Of a stretch of DNA of 64,000 bases, positions 7,411-16,570 are shown piece after piece (position 1 is the first letter of the stretch; every line of letters starts with the position of its first letter). Source of the stretch: Acidaminococcus fermentans (GTDB lineage: Bacteria > Bacillota > Negativicutes > Acidaminococcales > Acidaminococcaceae); contig NZ_VULN01000007.1 of NCBI RefSeq assembly GCF_009696675.1, positions 60,508-124,507 of the forward strand. The letters run 5' to 3'. The position numbers and the translations under genes were made by a program. The notes beneath the pieces are model-generated. The model was given only the letters and a program-made list of their open reading frames with translations, was not told the DNA's origin and made no database searches.

Positions 7411-10400
7411 ATGATGGGAAACTTTGATTTTTTACAGCAGGACCCCAAATTCAAACCGCTTTATGACGTTGCCAGCAATGCAGAAAAAGTCCTGGCCATC
7501 GATCCGGCCATCTGTGCCATGACCTGCCGGAAGGCCATGGAAACTGCTGTAAAATGGATGTATTCCATCGACCGGGATCTCCATATCCCTTATCAGGATA
7601 ATCTCATCACTTTGCTGAATACCGATGAATTCAAAGCCATTGTGGATGCCAAGCTCCAGCTTCGGCTGGAGTACATCCGCAGAATCGGGAATACGGCAGC
7701 TCATGCAGGCCCCCAGAGCCGTAAAAATGTATCTCAGGAACAGGCGGTACTGGCACTGGAATCTTTGTATATGTTTCTGCGTTTTATTGCATACAGCTAC
7801 AGCCAGATCGAACTGCCTGAAGAGGCTTTTTCTGCTGCACGGATTTCTCAGCCTCTAAAGGCAGATACAGGAACCCTGGAAAAACAGGCCGCAGAGCTGG
7901 CAAAAGCAAAGGCGGCTCTGGAGAAAAAAGAAAATGAACTAAAGGCCTTCCAGGCAAAATATGCTGCGGCAGAGGCTGAAGCAACGGCTCTCCGGAAAGA
8001 AAAAGCACAGGGCTTCCATCTGCCTCCGGAAACCATGTCTGAAGCCGATACCCGCAAGGCCTATATTGATGTCATGCTTGCAGAAGCCGGCTGGGTGCGG
8101 GGCCAAAACTGGGTGGATGAATATCCTGTTGATCAGATGCCCAGCCCAACCGGGTATGGAGCAGCGGATTATGTGCTGTTTGGCCAGGATGGGAAACCCC
8201 TGGCAGTTGTGGAGGCCAAAAAGACCAGCCGGGATGTGGCTGCCGGGCGGAAACAGGGGAAGCTGTATGCAGACAGTCTGGAAAAACGGTTTGGCCAGCG
8301 TCCTATCATTTTTTTGACCAATGGATTTGAAACCAGGATCGTGGCGGATCAGAAAGGCGGATACCCGGAACGGACGGTCAGTGGGATTTATTCCCGCAGC
8401 GATCTGGAAAAAGAATTTTACAAGATGGGAACGAAACAGCCTCTGATCAATGCTCAGCTGGACAGCCATATTGCCGGACGGTATTATCAGCTGGCGGCTG
8501 CGAAAGCAGTCTGTGAAGCTTTTGATCAGCGGAACCGGAGAAAAGCACTGCTGGTAATGGCTACCGGCAGCGGCAAGACTCGTACCGTCATTTCTCTAGT
8601 GGATGTGCTGCTCCGTCATGGATGGATTCGAAATTTCCTGTTTCTGGCAGACCGGAACAGTCTTGTACTCCAAGCCAAGAAAGCCTTTGGGAACAATCTG
8701 CCCAATCTGACCATCACCAACCTGACCGAAAAAAATGCCAATCCCAGTGCACGGGGCGTGTTTTCCACCTACCAGACCATGATCCACTGCATTGATGGAA
8801 TCCGTGACGAAACGGGACACCGGATGTTTACCTGCGGCCATTTTGACCTGATTATTGTGGATGAGGCCCACCGCAGTCTCTACAACAAATATCGGGCTAT
8901 TTTTGATTACTTTGATGGACTTTTGGTTGGACTGACAGCGACGCCCCGGGATGAAATCGACCGGAATACCTACAGTGTATTTGATCTTGAGGATGGGGTG
9001 CCCACCTATAACTATGACCTGCAGCAGGCGGTAAAGGACAAGTTCCTTGTGCCCTATCATGTGGTGGACTGCAAACTGAAACTGATGCAGGAAGGCATCC
9101 GTTATGAAGACCTGACGGACGAAGAAAAAAAGGCCTATGAGGACACGTTCACCGATGAAGAGGGAAACCTGCCCCAGTCCATCGATGGATCGGCGCTGAA
9201 TCAGAAAATCTTCAACAAGGATACCATCAAAAAGGCTTTGTCCGTCTTGATGACAGATGGTATCCGTATCCGGTACAACAGCACCATTGGCAAAACCATT
9301 ATTTTTGCCCGGAGCCACGCTCATGCAGAAGCCATCCTGAAGGTCTGGAAGGAAATGTATCCCGAACTGAGCGATGATTACTGTACGGTCATTGACAACT
9401 ATATCGAATACGCCCAGCAGGCACTGGATGATTTTTCTGATGAAAAGAAACTGCCCCAGGTGGCGATTTCGGTGGATATGCTGGATACAGGGGTGGATGT
9501 CCCTTCTATTTTAAATCTTGTATTTTTTAAACCGGTGCTGAGCCGTGCCAAATTCTGGCAGATGATTGGCCGGGGAACCCGGACCTGTCCAAAATTACTG
9601 GATGGAGAAGATAAAAAGGAATTTTATATCTTTGATCTGTGCGGGAACTTCGACTTTTTCCAGGAAAACCCAAATGGAATCGAAGCCAGCGGTGTTGTGT
9701 CCCTGGCCCAGGGAGTGTTTTCTTTGGAAGTGGAACTGATCTTCCGGCTGCAGAAACTGGAGCAGCAAACGGCAGAATTGCAGAATGTTAGGAACGAACT
9801 GGTGGAAAAGGTCATTACTAAGATTCAGACGCTGCCCAGGGACAATTTTGCCGTACAGATGCAGCTCCAGTATGTGGATGGGTTCCAGGAAAAAGACCGG
9901 TTTACAGCTTTGGCCTATCAGGATGTGGAGAACCTCCAGAAACATCTGGGGCCGCTGATGCAAAATGAGGATAAAGATTTTAATGCAGTGCGGTTTGATG
10001 CCCTGTTGTATCAGCTGGAACTTGCCAGTGCAGAAGGAAAAGCCTATCCCCGTGGATTGACGGATCTGAGAAAGAAGCTGGAGGCTTTGACCCATTTGGG
10101 AACTATCCCGGCTGTACAGCAGAAGAAAGAGTTCATCACTAGCCTTCTCCATACAGATTATCTTCAGAAAGCAGGCATCAGCCAATGGGAAAAAATCCGC
10201 AAAGAACTGCGGAATCTGATGAAACTGATTCCAAAAGGCAAAGCAGTAATCTATGAGACGGATTTTACGGATACACTGTTACAGATTAAGGAAACAGGAC
10301 CGGATGAACAACCTGTTGCACCGCCAGTCCTGGACAATTACAGGAAAAAAGTGGAATTCTATTTGAAACAACACGAAGACATACCGGCCATCCGAAAATT

Positions 10401-10800
10401 ACGGAACAATGAGCCAATGCAAAAGGTTGATATGGATGATTTGGAAGATTTGTTGTGGAACCGTCTGGGAACAGAGGAACAGTACCATAACGAATATCAG
10501 AACCAACCGCTGGGAGAATTTGTACGTTCAGTGGTAGGAATGGATAAAGAAGCACTGAATCAGGCATTTGCCAAGTACATCAATCAGGAAAACCTGAATG
10601 ACAACCAGATTTATTTTGTTAAGCAACTCATTGATTATTTGTCTGTGAATGGCTTTCTGAAGGATAATTCCATTTTGCTGAAAAGCCCGTTTACCGATCG
10701 TGGGACAGTCAATGTACTGTTTGGCAACGATATGGATGTTTGGCTGCAGATCAGGAAGGTGTTGGAGGGAATCAATCAAAATGTCAATGTGATGCAGTAG
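7411..10800 (+). CDS. hsdR: Type I restriction endonuclease subunit HsdR
   Basis: A 1129-residue motor and nuclease subunit of the EcoEI-like branch. Residues 1-125 resemble DUF4145, followed by a short alanine/glutamate-rich coiled coil (about 150-200). The nuclease core has A-D-Y-V near 252 and V-V-E-A-K-K near 265-270 (the D...ExK pattern). The superfamily 2 helicase has A-T-G-S-G-K-T near 385-391, D-E-A-H near 483-486 and L-T-A-T-P near 508-512. An EcoEI-type C-terminal domain closes the protein. AAGGAG lies 6 bases before the ATG at 7411 and 9 before the ATG at 7414, and either could be used. The gene is full length, so restriction would be regained if hsdM were restored. Confidence 0.95.
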   Translation: MMGNFDFLQQDPKFKPLYDVASNAEKVLAIDPAICAMTCRKAMETAVKWMYSIDRDLHIPYQDNLITLLNTDEFKAIVDAKLQLRLEYIRRIGNTAAHAGPQSRKNVSQEQAVLALESLYMFLRFIAYSYSQIELPEEAFSAARISQPLKADTGTLEKQAAELAKAKAALEKKENELKAFQAKYAAAEAEATALRKEKAQGFHLPPETMSEADTRKAYIDVMLAEAGWVRGQNWVDEYPVDQMPSPTGYGAADYVLFGQDGKPLAVVEAKKTSRDVAAGRKQGKLYADSLEKRFGQRPIIFLTNGFETRIVADQKGGYPERTVSGIYSRSDLEKEFYKMGTKQPLINAQLDSHIAGRYYQLAAAKAVCEAFDQRNRRKALLVMATGSGKTRTVISLVDVLLRHGWIRNFLFLADRNSLVLQAKKAFGNNLPNLTITNLTEKNANPSARGVFSTYQTMIHCIDGIRDETGHRMFTCGHFDLIIVDEAHRSLYNKYRAIFDYFDGLLVGLTATPRDEIDRNTYSVFDLEDGVPTYNYDLQQAVKDKFLVPYHVVDCKLKLMQEGIRYEDLTDEEKKAYEDTFTDEEGNLPQSIDGSALNQKIFNKDTIKKALSVLMTDGIRIRYNSTIGKTIIFARSHAHAEAILKVWKEMYPELSDDYCTVIDNYIEYAQQALDDFSDEKKLPQVAISVDMLDTGVDVPSILNLVFFKPVLSRAKFWQMIGRGTRTCPKLLDGEDKKEFYIFDLCGNFDFFQENPNGIEASGVVSLAQGVFSLEVELIFRLQKLEQQTAELQNVRNELVEKVITKIQTLPRDNFAVQMQLQYVDGFQEKDRFTALAYQDVENLQKHLGPLMQNEDKDFNAVRFDALLYQLELASAEGKAYPRGLTDLRKKLEALTHLGTIPAVQQKKEFITSLLHTDYLQKAGISQWEKIRKELRNLMKLIPKGKAVIYETDFTDTLLQIKETGPDEQPVAPPVLDNYRKKVEFYLKQHEDIPAIRKLRNNEPMQKVDMDDLEDLLWNRLGTEEQYHNEYQNQPLGEFVRSVVGMDKEALNQAFAKYINQENLNDNQIYFVKQLIDYLSVNGFLKDNSILLKSPFTDRGTVNVLFGNDMDVWLQIRKVLEGINQNVNVMQ

Positions 10801-10820
10801 GAGGCCAGGGAAGGGCGTGC

Positions 10821-10980
10821 CTGCGGCTCGCCCCTACGCCGTCACGGTCGGAGATTCGGCAGGGATGCGGGGAAAACGGTTTTCATCGTCCCTGTGCCGA
10901 CCCCGTCCAATCAATAGCACGAAAACCCTTGACCCCAACGGTGTAGGGGCTCCCCGCAGGGGAGCCCGTCCCGGCCGCCC
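10821..10980. repeat. REP-family inverted pair after hsdR
   Basis: A reverse-oriented REP half (10821-10842, reverse complement containing GTAGGGGC) faces a forward copy (10938-10980, GTAGGGGCTCC...GGAGCCCG). Each forms a short GC-rich hairpin. The same family occurs near 15.85, 20.6, 46.3 and 60.9-61.8 kb, always between genes. The rest of 10801-11004 shows no gene. Confidence 0.75.
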
Positions 10981-11004
10981 CTCCCTCCTGTGGACAATAC
11001 CCGG

Positions 11005-11037
11005 GTAATTGATTATAATTACAAATGCGGTTAGTTA
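11005..11037 (+). promoter_or_regulatory. Possible Fur-like operator and promoter for feoAB
   Basis: GTAATT (11005-11010) and AATTAC (11017-11022) form an AT-rich palindrome overlapping a possible -35 (TTGATT, 11009-11014), with a weak -10 (TAGTTA, 11032-11037) 17 bases on. Iron-transport genes are commonly Fur-controlled. The operator assignment is inference. Confidence 0.35.
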
Positions 11038-11115
11038 TGCATAAAGGGATACGGGCCTTCAGTTACTGGGCAGTTTCCTTTACCGCTGAATTTACTTACA
11101 GGGGGAAAACAGTAC

Positions 11116-11352
11116 ATGCTTTTAAAGGATTTGCAGACAGGGGAGTCTGCAGTCGTTACTCAGATCGATCTGCCGTTCCAGATTGAACGGCGGCTCCAGG
11201 CCCTGGGGATGACCCTGGGGACTCGGATCCATTGCATTACCCGGAAGGGAAAGGGCATTATGGTGATCCTGCTCCGGGGCACCCGGTTTGCCCTGGGCTA
11301 CAACATGACCCGGAACATTACCGTGGACAAGGTGGAGGTGGACCATGACTGA
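11116..11352 (+). CDS. feoA: Ferrous iron transport protein FeoA
   Basis: A 78-residue cytosolic SH3-like protein of normal FeoA length. The beta-strand pattern includes L-Q-A-L-G-M-T-L-G-T near residue 30 and G-x-x-x-A-L-G-Y-N-M near 60. FeoA assists the FeoB channel in Fe(II) import. It precedes feoB and overlaps it by 8 bases, so the two are translationally coupled. GGGGGAAA precedes the ATG. No feoC-like gene follows. Confidence 0.93.
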   Translation: MLLKDLQTGESAVVTQIDLPFQIERRLQALGMTLGTRIHCITRKGKGIMVILLRGTRFALGYNMTRNITVDKVEVDHD

Positions 11353-13426
11353 TATGCAGCAGCCTGAAAAGCATCTCCACGATGCCCAGAACCTGACCAT
11401 CGGATTCATCGGGAACCCCAACTGCGGGAAGACCACCCTGTTCAATGCCTTTACCGGGGCTAACCTGAAGGTGGCCAACTGGCCCGGGGTCACCGTGGAA
11501 AAGGTGGAAGGGGCCATACGGCGCCACAACATGAACATCCACCTGGTGGATCTGCCCGGCACCTACAGCCTCACCTCCTATACCATGGAAGAAATCGTTT
11601 CCCGGGACTTCATCCTCAGTGACGAAGTGGATGTGATCATCAACGTGGTGGATGCGTCCGCCCTGGAACGGAGCCTGTATCTGACCCTCCAGCTTTTGGA
11701 ACTGGGGAAGCCGGTGGTTATGGCCCTCAATATGATGGACATTGTGGAAAAACGGGGGATGGAAATCGACCTGCACCGGCTGCCGGAAATGCTGGGAATC
11801 CCGGTGATCCCTGTTTCCGCCCGGAAGCGCCGGGGTCTGGACGTGCTGCTCCATGCGGCCATCCATCACCGGGACGCCAAACACACGGACCCGCTGATCC
11901 ACGACCACAAGGCCGTGGGGGCCCACCGGCTGGACCACAAAATGTACGCCATGGTCTATTCCGATCCCATTGAGGACCGGATCGACCAATTGATCGCGGA
12001 ACTGGAAGTGAAATATCCGGACATCATCAATCCCCGGTGGCATGCCATCAAGCTGCTGGAACAGGACCAGGAAGTGCTGAAAAAACACCCGGTGGACCGG
12101 CCGGATATCCTGGACCAGAACTACGAAACCCGGATCATCCGGGAAAAATATGATTTCATTGAAGAAATCATCCACGAAGTGCTGCTCCACAAGGAAGAAA
12201 GCGACAAGCTGACGGACCGGCTGGACAAGGTGCTGACGGACCGGTTCTGGGGGATCCCCGTGTTCCTGCTGATCATGGCGGTGGTGTTCTTCCTGACCTT
12301 TACCGTAGGGGACTGGCTGAAGGGGTATATGGAAGACTTCATCGGCTGGTTCGGAGACGGACTGGAAGGGCTGCTCACCGCCTGGTCCGTCAGCGATGCC
12401 CTGAAATCCCTGATCATCGACGGGGTCCTGGGGGGCGTGGGGACCATTGTCACCTTCCTGCCCAATATCCTGATCCTGTTTTTGACACTGGGTTTCCTGG
12501 AAGATTCCGGGTATATGGCCCGGGTGGCCTATGTAATGGAAGACGTGATGAGCCGTCTGGGGCTGTCGGGGAAGGCCTTCATCCCCATGCTCCTGGGCTT
12601 TGGGTGCACGGTGCCGGCTGTGATGGCATCTCGGGCCCTGGAACATAAGCGGGACCGGTACAAGGTGATGCTGGTGACGCCTTTTATGAGCTGCAACGCC
12701 CGGCTCACCATCTATATCCTGTTTGCAGAGATGTTCTTCGGCAGCCATGCCATGGTAGTGGCCTATTCCATGTACCTGATCGGGCTGGCGGTGGCCATCC
12801 TGGTGGCTCTGGTGCTCCATGGCATTGAAAAGGCCCAGCACCGCCAGACGGAAGACTTCCTGCTCATCGAGCTGCCGGAATACAAGCTGCCGGATATGCA
12901 TACTGTGGGCATTTACATGTGGGAAAAGGTGAAGAGTTACCTGGAAAAGGCCGGGACCACCATTTTCGTGGCCACCATCCTGATCTGGTTCCTGCTGAAC
13001 TTCGGCCCCAGCGGCTACACCACCGATGCAGGAGAAAGCTTCGGCGCCATTATGGGCCATGTGCTGGTGCCGGTTTTCCGGCCCATCGGCCTGGGCTTCT
13101 GGCAGATCTGTCTGGCTCTTCTGGCCGGGATTTCCGCCAAGGAAGTGGTGGTTTCCAGCTGTGCCGTGCTCTTTGGCATTACCAACGCAAGCTCTGGAGC
13201 GGGCATGGCGGAATTTGCCGCTGACCTGGAATCCATTGGGTTCACCAGCCTCAACGCCCTGTGCCTGATGATCTTCTGCCTGCTGTACGTGCCCTGTGCG
13301 GCGGCGCTGGCTACCATCCACAAGGAAAGCGGCAGCTGGAAATGGACGGCTTTTGAAGCCTTCTTCCAGCTGGCAACGGCCTGGATCGTTACCTTTGTGG
13401 CCTACCATCTGCTGAGCATTTTGTAA
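11345..13426 (+). CDS. feoB: Ferrous iron transporter FeoB
   Basis: A 693-residue inner-membrane Fe(II) permease with an N-terminal GTPase. The G domain shows G-N-P-N-C-G-K-T near 24-31 (G1), D-L-P-G-T-Y near 69-74 (G3) and N-M-M-D near 123 (G4). A helical regulatory domain and two Gate-like membrane halves follow (hydrophobic segments from about 305 on, with the conserved G-F-G-C-T-V-P near 420). Its length matches single-chain FeoB. It forms an operon with feoA and ends at a strong terminator. Confidence 0.96.
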   Translation: MTDMQQPEKHLHDAQNLTIGFIGNPNCGKTTLFNAFTGANLKVANWPGVTVEKVEGAIRRHNMNIHLVDLPGTYSLTSYTMEEIVSRDFILSDEVDVIINVVDASALERSLYLTLQLLELGKPVVMALNMMDIVEKRGMEIDLHRLPEMLGIPVIPVSARKRRGLDVLLHAAIHHRDAKHTDPLIHDHKAVGAHRLDHKMYAMVYSDPIEDRIDQLIAELEVKYPDIINPRWHAIKLLEQDQEVLKKHPVDRPDILDQNYETRIIREKYDFIEEIIHEVLLHKEESDKLTDRLDKVLTDRFWGIPVFLLIMAVVFFLTFTVGDWLKGYMEDFIGWFGDGLEGLLTAWSVSDALKSLIIDGVLGGVGTIVTFLPNILILFLTLGFLEDSGYMARVAYVMEDVMSRLGLSGKAFIPMLLGFGCTVPAVMASRALEHKRDRYKVMLVTPFMSCNARLTIYILFAEMFFGSHAMVVAYSMYLIGLAVAILVALVLHGIEKAQHRQTEDFLLIELPEYKLPDMHTVGIYMWEKVKSYLEKAGTTIFVATILIWFLLNFGPSGYTTDAGESFGAIMGHVLVPVFRPIGLGFWQICLALLAGISAKEVVVSSCAVLFGITNASSGAGMAEFAADLESIGFTSLNALCLMIFCLLYVPCAAALATIHKESGSWKWTAFEAFFQLATAWIVTFVAYHLLSIL

Positions 13427-13450
13427 ACAAATAAACAGTTATTGAATTAT

Positions 13451-13498
13451 AAGCAAGAGAAAGAAGAAAAATTCCCCTTTCTCTTGCTTATTTTTTTG
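13451..13498 (+). terminator. Terminator of feoAB
   Basis: AAGCAAGAGAAAG (13451-13463) pairs perfectly with CTTTCTCTTGCTT (13477-13489), and an ATTTTTTT tract follows. Confidence 0.9.
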
Positions 13499-13506
13499 GT
13501 TTGTGG

Positions 13507-13549
13507 TATAAATAAGTCAGAAAAACGATTAAACGATTGTTTAATCGTT
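13507..13549 (+). promoter_or_regulatory. Promoter with perfect 11-bp palindromic operator for metal efflux genes
   Basis: A TATAAA -10 (13507-13512) is followed by AACGATTAAAC (13524-13534), GATT, then GTTTAATCGTT (13539-13549), a perfect inverted repeat close to the expected transcription start. Position and symmetry fit a repressor that releases on metal, such as an ArsR/SmtB or TetR protein. No such regulator gene is adjacent. Confidence 0.6.
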
Positions 13550-13573
13550 AGACAAGAGCAAGGAGGAAGAATC

Positions 13574-13792
13574 ATGAAAAAGAGTTATAAAGTGGAAGTG
13601 GACTGTGCCAATTGTGCGGCCAAGATGGAAGAAGCGGTGAAGGCCACTCCGGGAGTCCAGGATGCGGTGCTGAACTTTATGTTGCTGAAGCTGAAGGTGA
13701 CCTTTGCAGAGGGGGCGGATCCGGCGGAAGTCATGGGCCGCTGCCAGGCGGCTGTGGCCAAACTGGATGACGATTGCAAGATTTACTGTTAA
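13574..13792 (+). CDS. Heavy-metal-associated (HMA) domain protein
   Basis: A 72-residue ferredoxin-fold metal carrier with D-C-A-N-C at residues 10-14 as the metal-binding loop, followed by A-A-K-M-E-E-A-V and a typical beta-alpha-beta-beta pattern. It would bind a soft divalent or monovalent metal and pass it to the P-type ATPase encoded 35 bases downstream, which lacks its own N-terminal HMA domain. The ATG at 13574 follows AGGAGGAAG at good spacing. A longer frame opens upstream but would run through the operator. The D-C-x-x-C loop resembles Zn/Cd-type domains more than the copper G-M-T-C form. Confidence 0.88.
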   Translation: MKKSYKVEVDCANCAAKMEEAVKATPGVQDAVLNFMLLKLKVTFAEGADPAEVMGRCQAAVAKLDDDCKIYC

Positions 13793-13827
13793 AGAATGGC
13801 TGAATGGATACCGGAGAGGATGGGAAT

Positions 13828-15738
13828 ATGGAACAGGAAAACAAGATCATGATCGGCCGGATCGCCGCCGCCTTTGTGCTGACGGTGGCCGGGGCCTTTC
13901 TGCCGGATGCCTGGAGCGGGGAAGGGGTGGACCTGGAATACCGCTTTCTCCACCTGCTGCCCTATCTGGCGGCCTATCTGACTGTGGCCTGGGACATCCT
14001 GCTGAAGGCGGCGAAAAATATCCGGAAGGGCCAGGTGCTGGATGAGAACTTTCTGATGGCGGTGGCCAGCCTGGGGGCCTTCGGTCTGGGCATCTACCAG
14101 AACGGGGACTATGCAGAAGCGGTGGCGGTCATGCTGTTCTACCAGGTGGGGGAACTGTTCGAAGACTATGCCGTGGACAAAAGCCGCCGGAACATCAGCG
14201 AACTGATGGATATCCGTCCCGACTATGCCAATGTGGAGCGGGACGGGAAACTGGTCCGGGTGGACCCGGATGATGTGGCCATCGGCACCCGGATCATCGT
14301 CCAGCCCGGGGAAAAAGTCCCCATTGACGGCCGGGTGGTGGAAGGCCGGTCCAGTCTGGATACGGCGGCTCTCACCGGGGAAAGCCTTCCCCGGGAAGCG
14401 GCCCCTGGGGATGAAGTGATCAGCGGCTGCATCAACCTCAGCGGGGTGCTGACCATAGAGACCACCAAAGAGTTCGGGGAATCCACCGTATCCAGGATTT
14501 TGGACCTGGTGGAAGACGCCAGCTCCCGGAAAGCAAAATCTGAAGTGTTCATCACCAAATTCGCCCGGGTCTATACCCCGGCGGTATGCAGCGCGGCACT
14601 GGCCCTGTTCCTACTGCCTCCTCTGGTGCGGATGGCCCTGGGCATGGCGCCTCTGTGGCACATGTGGCTGTACCGGAGCCTACTGTTTTTGGTGGTCAGC
14701 TGTCCCTGCGCCCTGGTGCTGTCCATTCCTCTCAGCTTCTTTGCGGGGATCGGGGGCGCCAGCCGGCAGGGGATCCTGATCAAGGGATCCAACTATATGG
14801 AAACCCTGGCCCATACGGCCTATGTGGTGATGGACAAGACCGGGACCCTGACCCAGGGGGTGTTTGAAGTTTCCGCCGTCCATCACAACAAACTGGAAGA
14901 AAAAAAAGTGCTGGAAATGGCGGCCCTGGCGGAATGTGCCTCCAGCCATCCCATCAGCAAAAGCCTCCAGCAGGCCTACGGCAAACCCATCGACAGGAGC
15001 CGGGTGACGGATATCCAGGAATACGGGGGTAAAGGGGTGGTGGCCCGGGTGGACGGCCATACCGTGGCCGCCGGGAACGCCAAACTCATGGAAATGCTCC
15101 ACATCCCCTATGTGAACTGTCACATGGTGGGGACCCTGGTCCATGTGGCCATCGACGGGGCATACCATGGACACATCCTGATCGCCGACCGGATCAAGGA
15201 CCATGCCGTGGAAGCCGTCCGGACCCTGAAAGCCAACGGGGTGAAAAAGGTGATCATGCTCACCGGGGATGAGAAACGGACGGCGGAAGCGGTGGCCAAA
15301 GAGCTGGGCATCGACGAAGTCCGCAGCGAGCTGCTGCCCCAGGGAAAGGTGGAACAGGTGGAAGAGCTGATCCGCCGGAAAGAGCCCAAGGAGAAAGTGG
15401 CCTTTGTAGGGGACGGGATCAACGACGCCCCGGTGCTGTCCCTGGCGGATGTGGGGATTGCCATGGGGGCCCTGGGCAGCGATGCGGCCATCGAGGCGGC
15501 AGATGTGGTGCTGATGGACGACGACCCGCTGAAAATCAGCAAAGCCATCCGGATCGCCCGGAAATGCGTGGGTATCGTGTACCAGAACATCGTGTTCGCC
15601 ATCGGCATCAAGGTCATCAGCCTGGTTCTGGGGGCTCTGGGCTTCATCAACATGTGGTTCGCCATCTTCGCCGATACCGGGGTGCTGATCCTCTGCGTGC
15701 TGAATTCCATGCGGTGTCTGTTTGGGGGGAAAAAGTGA
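13828..15738 (+). CDS. Zn/Cd-type P1B ATPase
   Basis: A 636-residue heavy-metal-exporting ATPase of the inner membrane. It has T-G-E-S in the actuator domain, the membrane metal site S-C-P-C near 292-294, the phosphorylation site D-K-T-G-T near 336, S-S-H-P near 375 and G-D-G-I-N-D near 529-534. The last membrane segment has F-A-D-T-G, the D-x-G signature of Zn/Cd/Pb (P1B-2) pumps; copper pumps lack it. The ATG at 13828 has GGAGAGG 9 bases upstream. An ATG at 13804 has no ribosome site. It shares a transcript with the HMA protein. ZntA or CadA type is likely, and the exact metal cannot be read from sequence. Confidence 0.92.
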   Translation: MEQENKIMIGRIAAAFVLTVAGAFLPDAWSGEGVDLEYRFLHLLPYLAAYLTVAWDILLKAAKNIRKGQVLDENFLMAVASLGAFGLGIYQNGDYAEAVAVMLFYQVGELFEDYAVDKSRRNISELMDIRPDYANVERDGKLVRVDPDDVAIGTRIIVQPGEKVPIDGRVVEGRSSLDTAALTGESLPREAAPGDEVISGCINLSGVLTIETTKEFGESTVSRILDLVEDASSRKAKSEVFITKFARVYTPAVCSAALALFLLPPLVRMALGMAPLWHMWLYRSLLFLVVSCPCALVLSIPLSFFAGIGGASRQGILIKGSNYMETLAHTAYVVMDKTGTLTQGVFEVSAVHHNKLEEKKVLEMAALAECASSHPISKSLQQAYGKPIDRSRVTDIQEYGGKGVVARVDGHTVAAGNAKLMEMLHIPYVNCHMVGTLVHVAIDGAYHGHILIADRIKDHAVEAVRTLKANGVKKVIMLTGDEKRTAEAVAKELGIDEVRSELLPQGKVEQVEELIRRKEPKEKVAFVGDGINDAPVLSLADVGIAMGALGSDAAIEAADVVLMDDDPLKISKAIRIARKCVGIVYQNIVFAIGIKVISLVLGALGFINMWFAIFADTGVLILCVLNSMRCLFGGKK

Positions 15739-15744
15739 AAAAAG

Positions 15745-15787
15745 AGTACTGCACATGGGAAAATCGGACATGTGCAGTACTTTTTTT
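15745..15787 (+). terminator. Terminator of metal ATPase operon
   Basis: AGTACTGCACATG (15745-15757) pairs perfectly with CATGTGCAGTACT (15769-15781), and six T follow. Confidence 0.92.
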
Positions 15788-15840
15788 GTCAACAGTCAGC
15801 CAATCACGTCCAACAGATCGAACGAGAGGGTTCGCCCCCA

Positions 15841-15882
15841 ACGGCGTAGGGGCTGCCCGGAGGGGAGCCCGTCCCGGCCTCC
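15841..15882 (+). repeat. REP-family copy
   Basis: Forward REP sequence with CGTAGGGGCTGCC and GGGGAGCCCG, of the same type as at 10938 and 20597. It is a single copy without an inverted partner. Confidence 0.7.
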
Positions 15883-15918
15883 CAGGGGGCCTTGCTTCTG
15901 CTCTTTTCTAAAAAACGG

Positions 15919-15948
15919 TTGTAAATTGCCATATAATTATGATAAAAT
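15919..15948 (+). promoter_or_regulatory. Putative promoter of secreted-protein gene
   Basis: TTGTAA (15919-15924), an 18-base spacer and TAAAAT (15943-15948) lie in an AT-rich patch just before the gene at 15991. Confidence 0.45.
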
Positions 15949-15990
15949 ATTTATAAATAACAATTCTCAAAAACAAGGAGGATGGATCAG

Positions 15991-16461
15991 ATGAAAAAAT
16001 GGACAATTGCAGGTCTTACGACACTTTTGACACTGGCTGCTTCGGCCGCATTGGCATCGGTACCCCAGAAATCCCTGTACCTGGGCGGCATTGGCTATGG
16101 GACCGGGGAATCCTATGTCCGGCAGATATACGGCACCCCCACGGAAACGGAACAGGAACATTCCTCTTCCCATCCAGCCGGATCGGTGGTGGAATACGAA
16201 TATGGGGATGGGGTATCCATCCATCTGGCGGAAGGAGCCGTCTATCATATAGAAGTGTCCGCCAACAACGGCTGGGCAACCCCGGAAGGAATCCGTGTGG
16301 GCATGGAGGCTTCCGTCCTGGAGGAGACCTACGGAAAACCGGACAAGGTCCGTGGGGATAAAATCATCTACCAGGCGGCCGGAATGCCCGGGATGGGTCT
16401 GATCTTTGAAATCGAAAAAGGAAAAATCGACGAAATCGAAATCGGTCCTGTCGGACAGTGA
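15991..16461 (+). CDS. Secreted protein with two SmpA/BLIP-like repeats, function unknown
   Basis: A 156-residue protein with a signal peptide (M-K-K-W, hydrophobic core, A-L-A cleavage near residue 23). The mature part appears to be two copies of one fold. G-I-G-Y-G-T-G-E-S-Y-V-R-Q-I-Y-G-T-P near 33 matches G-I-R-V-G-M-E-A-S-V-L-E-E-T-Y-G-K-P near 100. Each copy is followed by strands ending G-A-V-Y-H-I-E-V and G-K-I-D-E-I-E-I. This pattern resembles the SmpA/OmlA/BLIP superfamily. The ATG at 15991 lies 9 bases after AAGGAGG; the ATG at 15982 is too close to it. It probably acts in the envelope, role unknown. Confidence 0.75.
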   Translation: MKKWTIAGLTTLLTLAASAALASVPQKSLYLGGIGYGTGESYVRQIYGTPTETEQEHSSSHPAGSVVEYEYGDGVSIHLAEGAVYHIEVSANNGWATPEGIRVGMEASVLEETYGKPDKVRGDKIIYQAAGMPGMGLIFEIEKGKIDEIEIGPVGQ

Positions 16462-16570
16462 AAAATTCCGTTTGGCAAAGGGATGTTGCGGGAGCAATGT
16501 CCTTTTCTTTTTGAACGGACTGGAAGAAAAAACAATTGAGGAGTACAATGGACGGAAAGGAGGAGAGCCC

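Noticed and set aside
13574..15738. Copper chaperone and copper ATPase (CopZ/CopA)
   Set aside because: The small protein has D-C-A-N-C rather than the usual copper loop, and the ATPase ends with the D-x-G membrane motif of Zn/Cd pumps.
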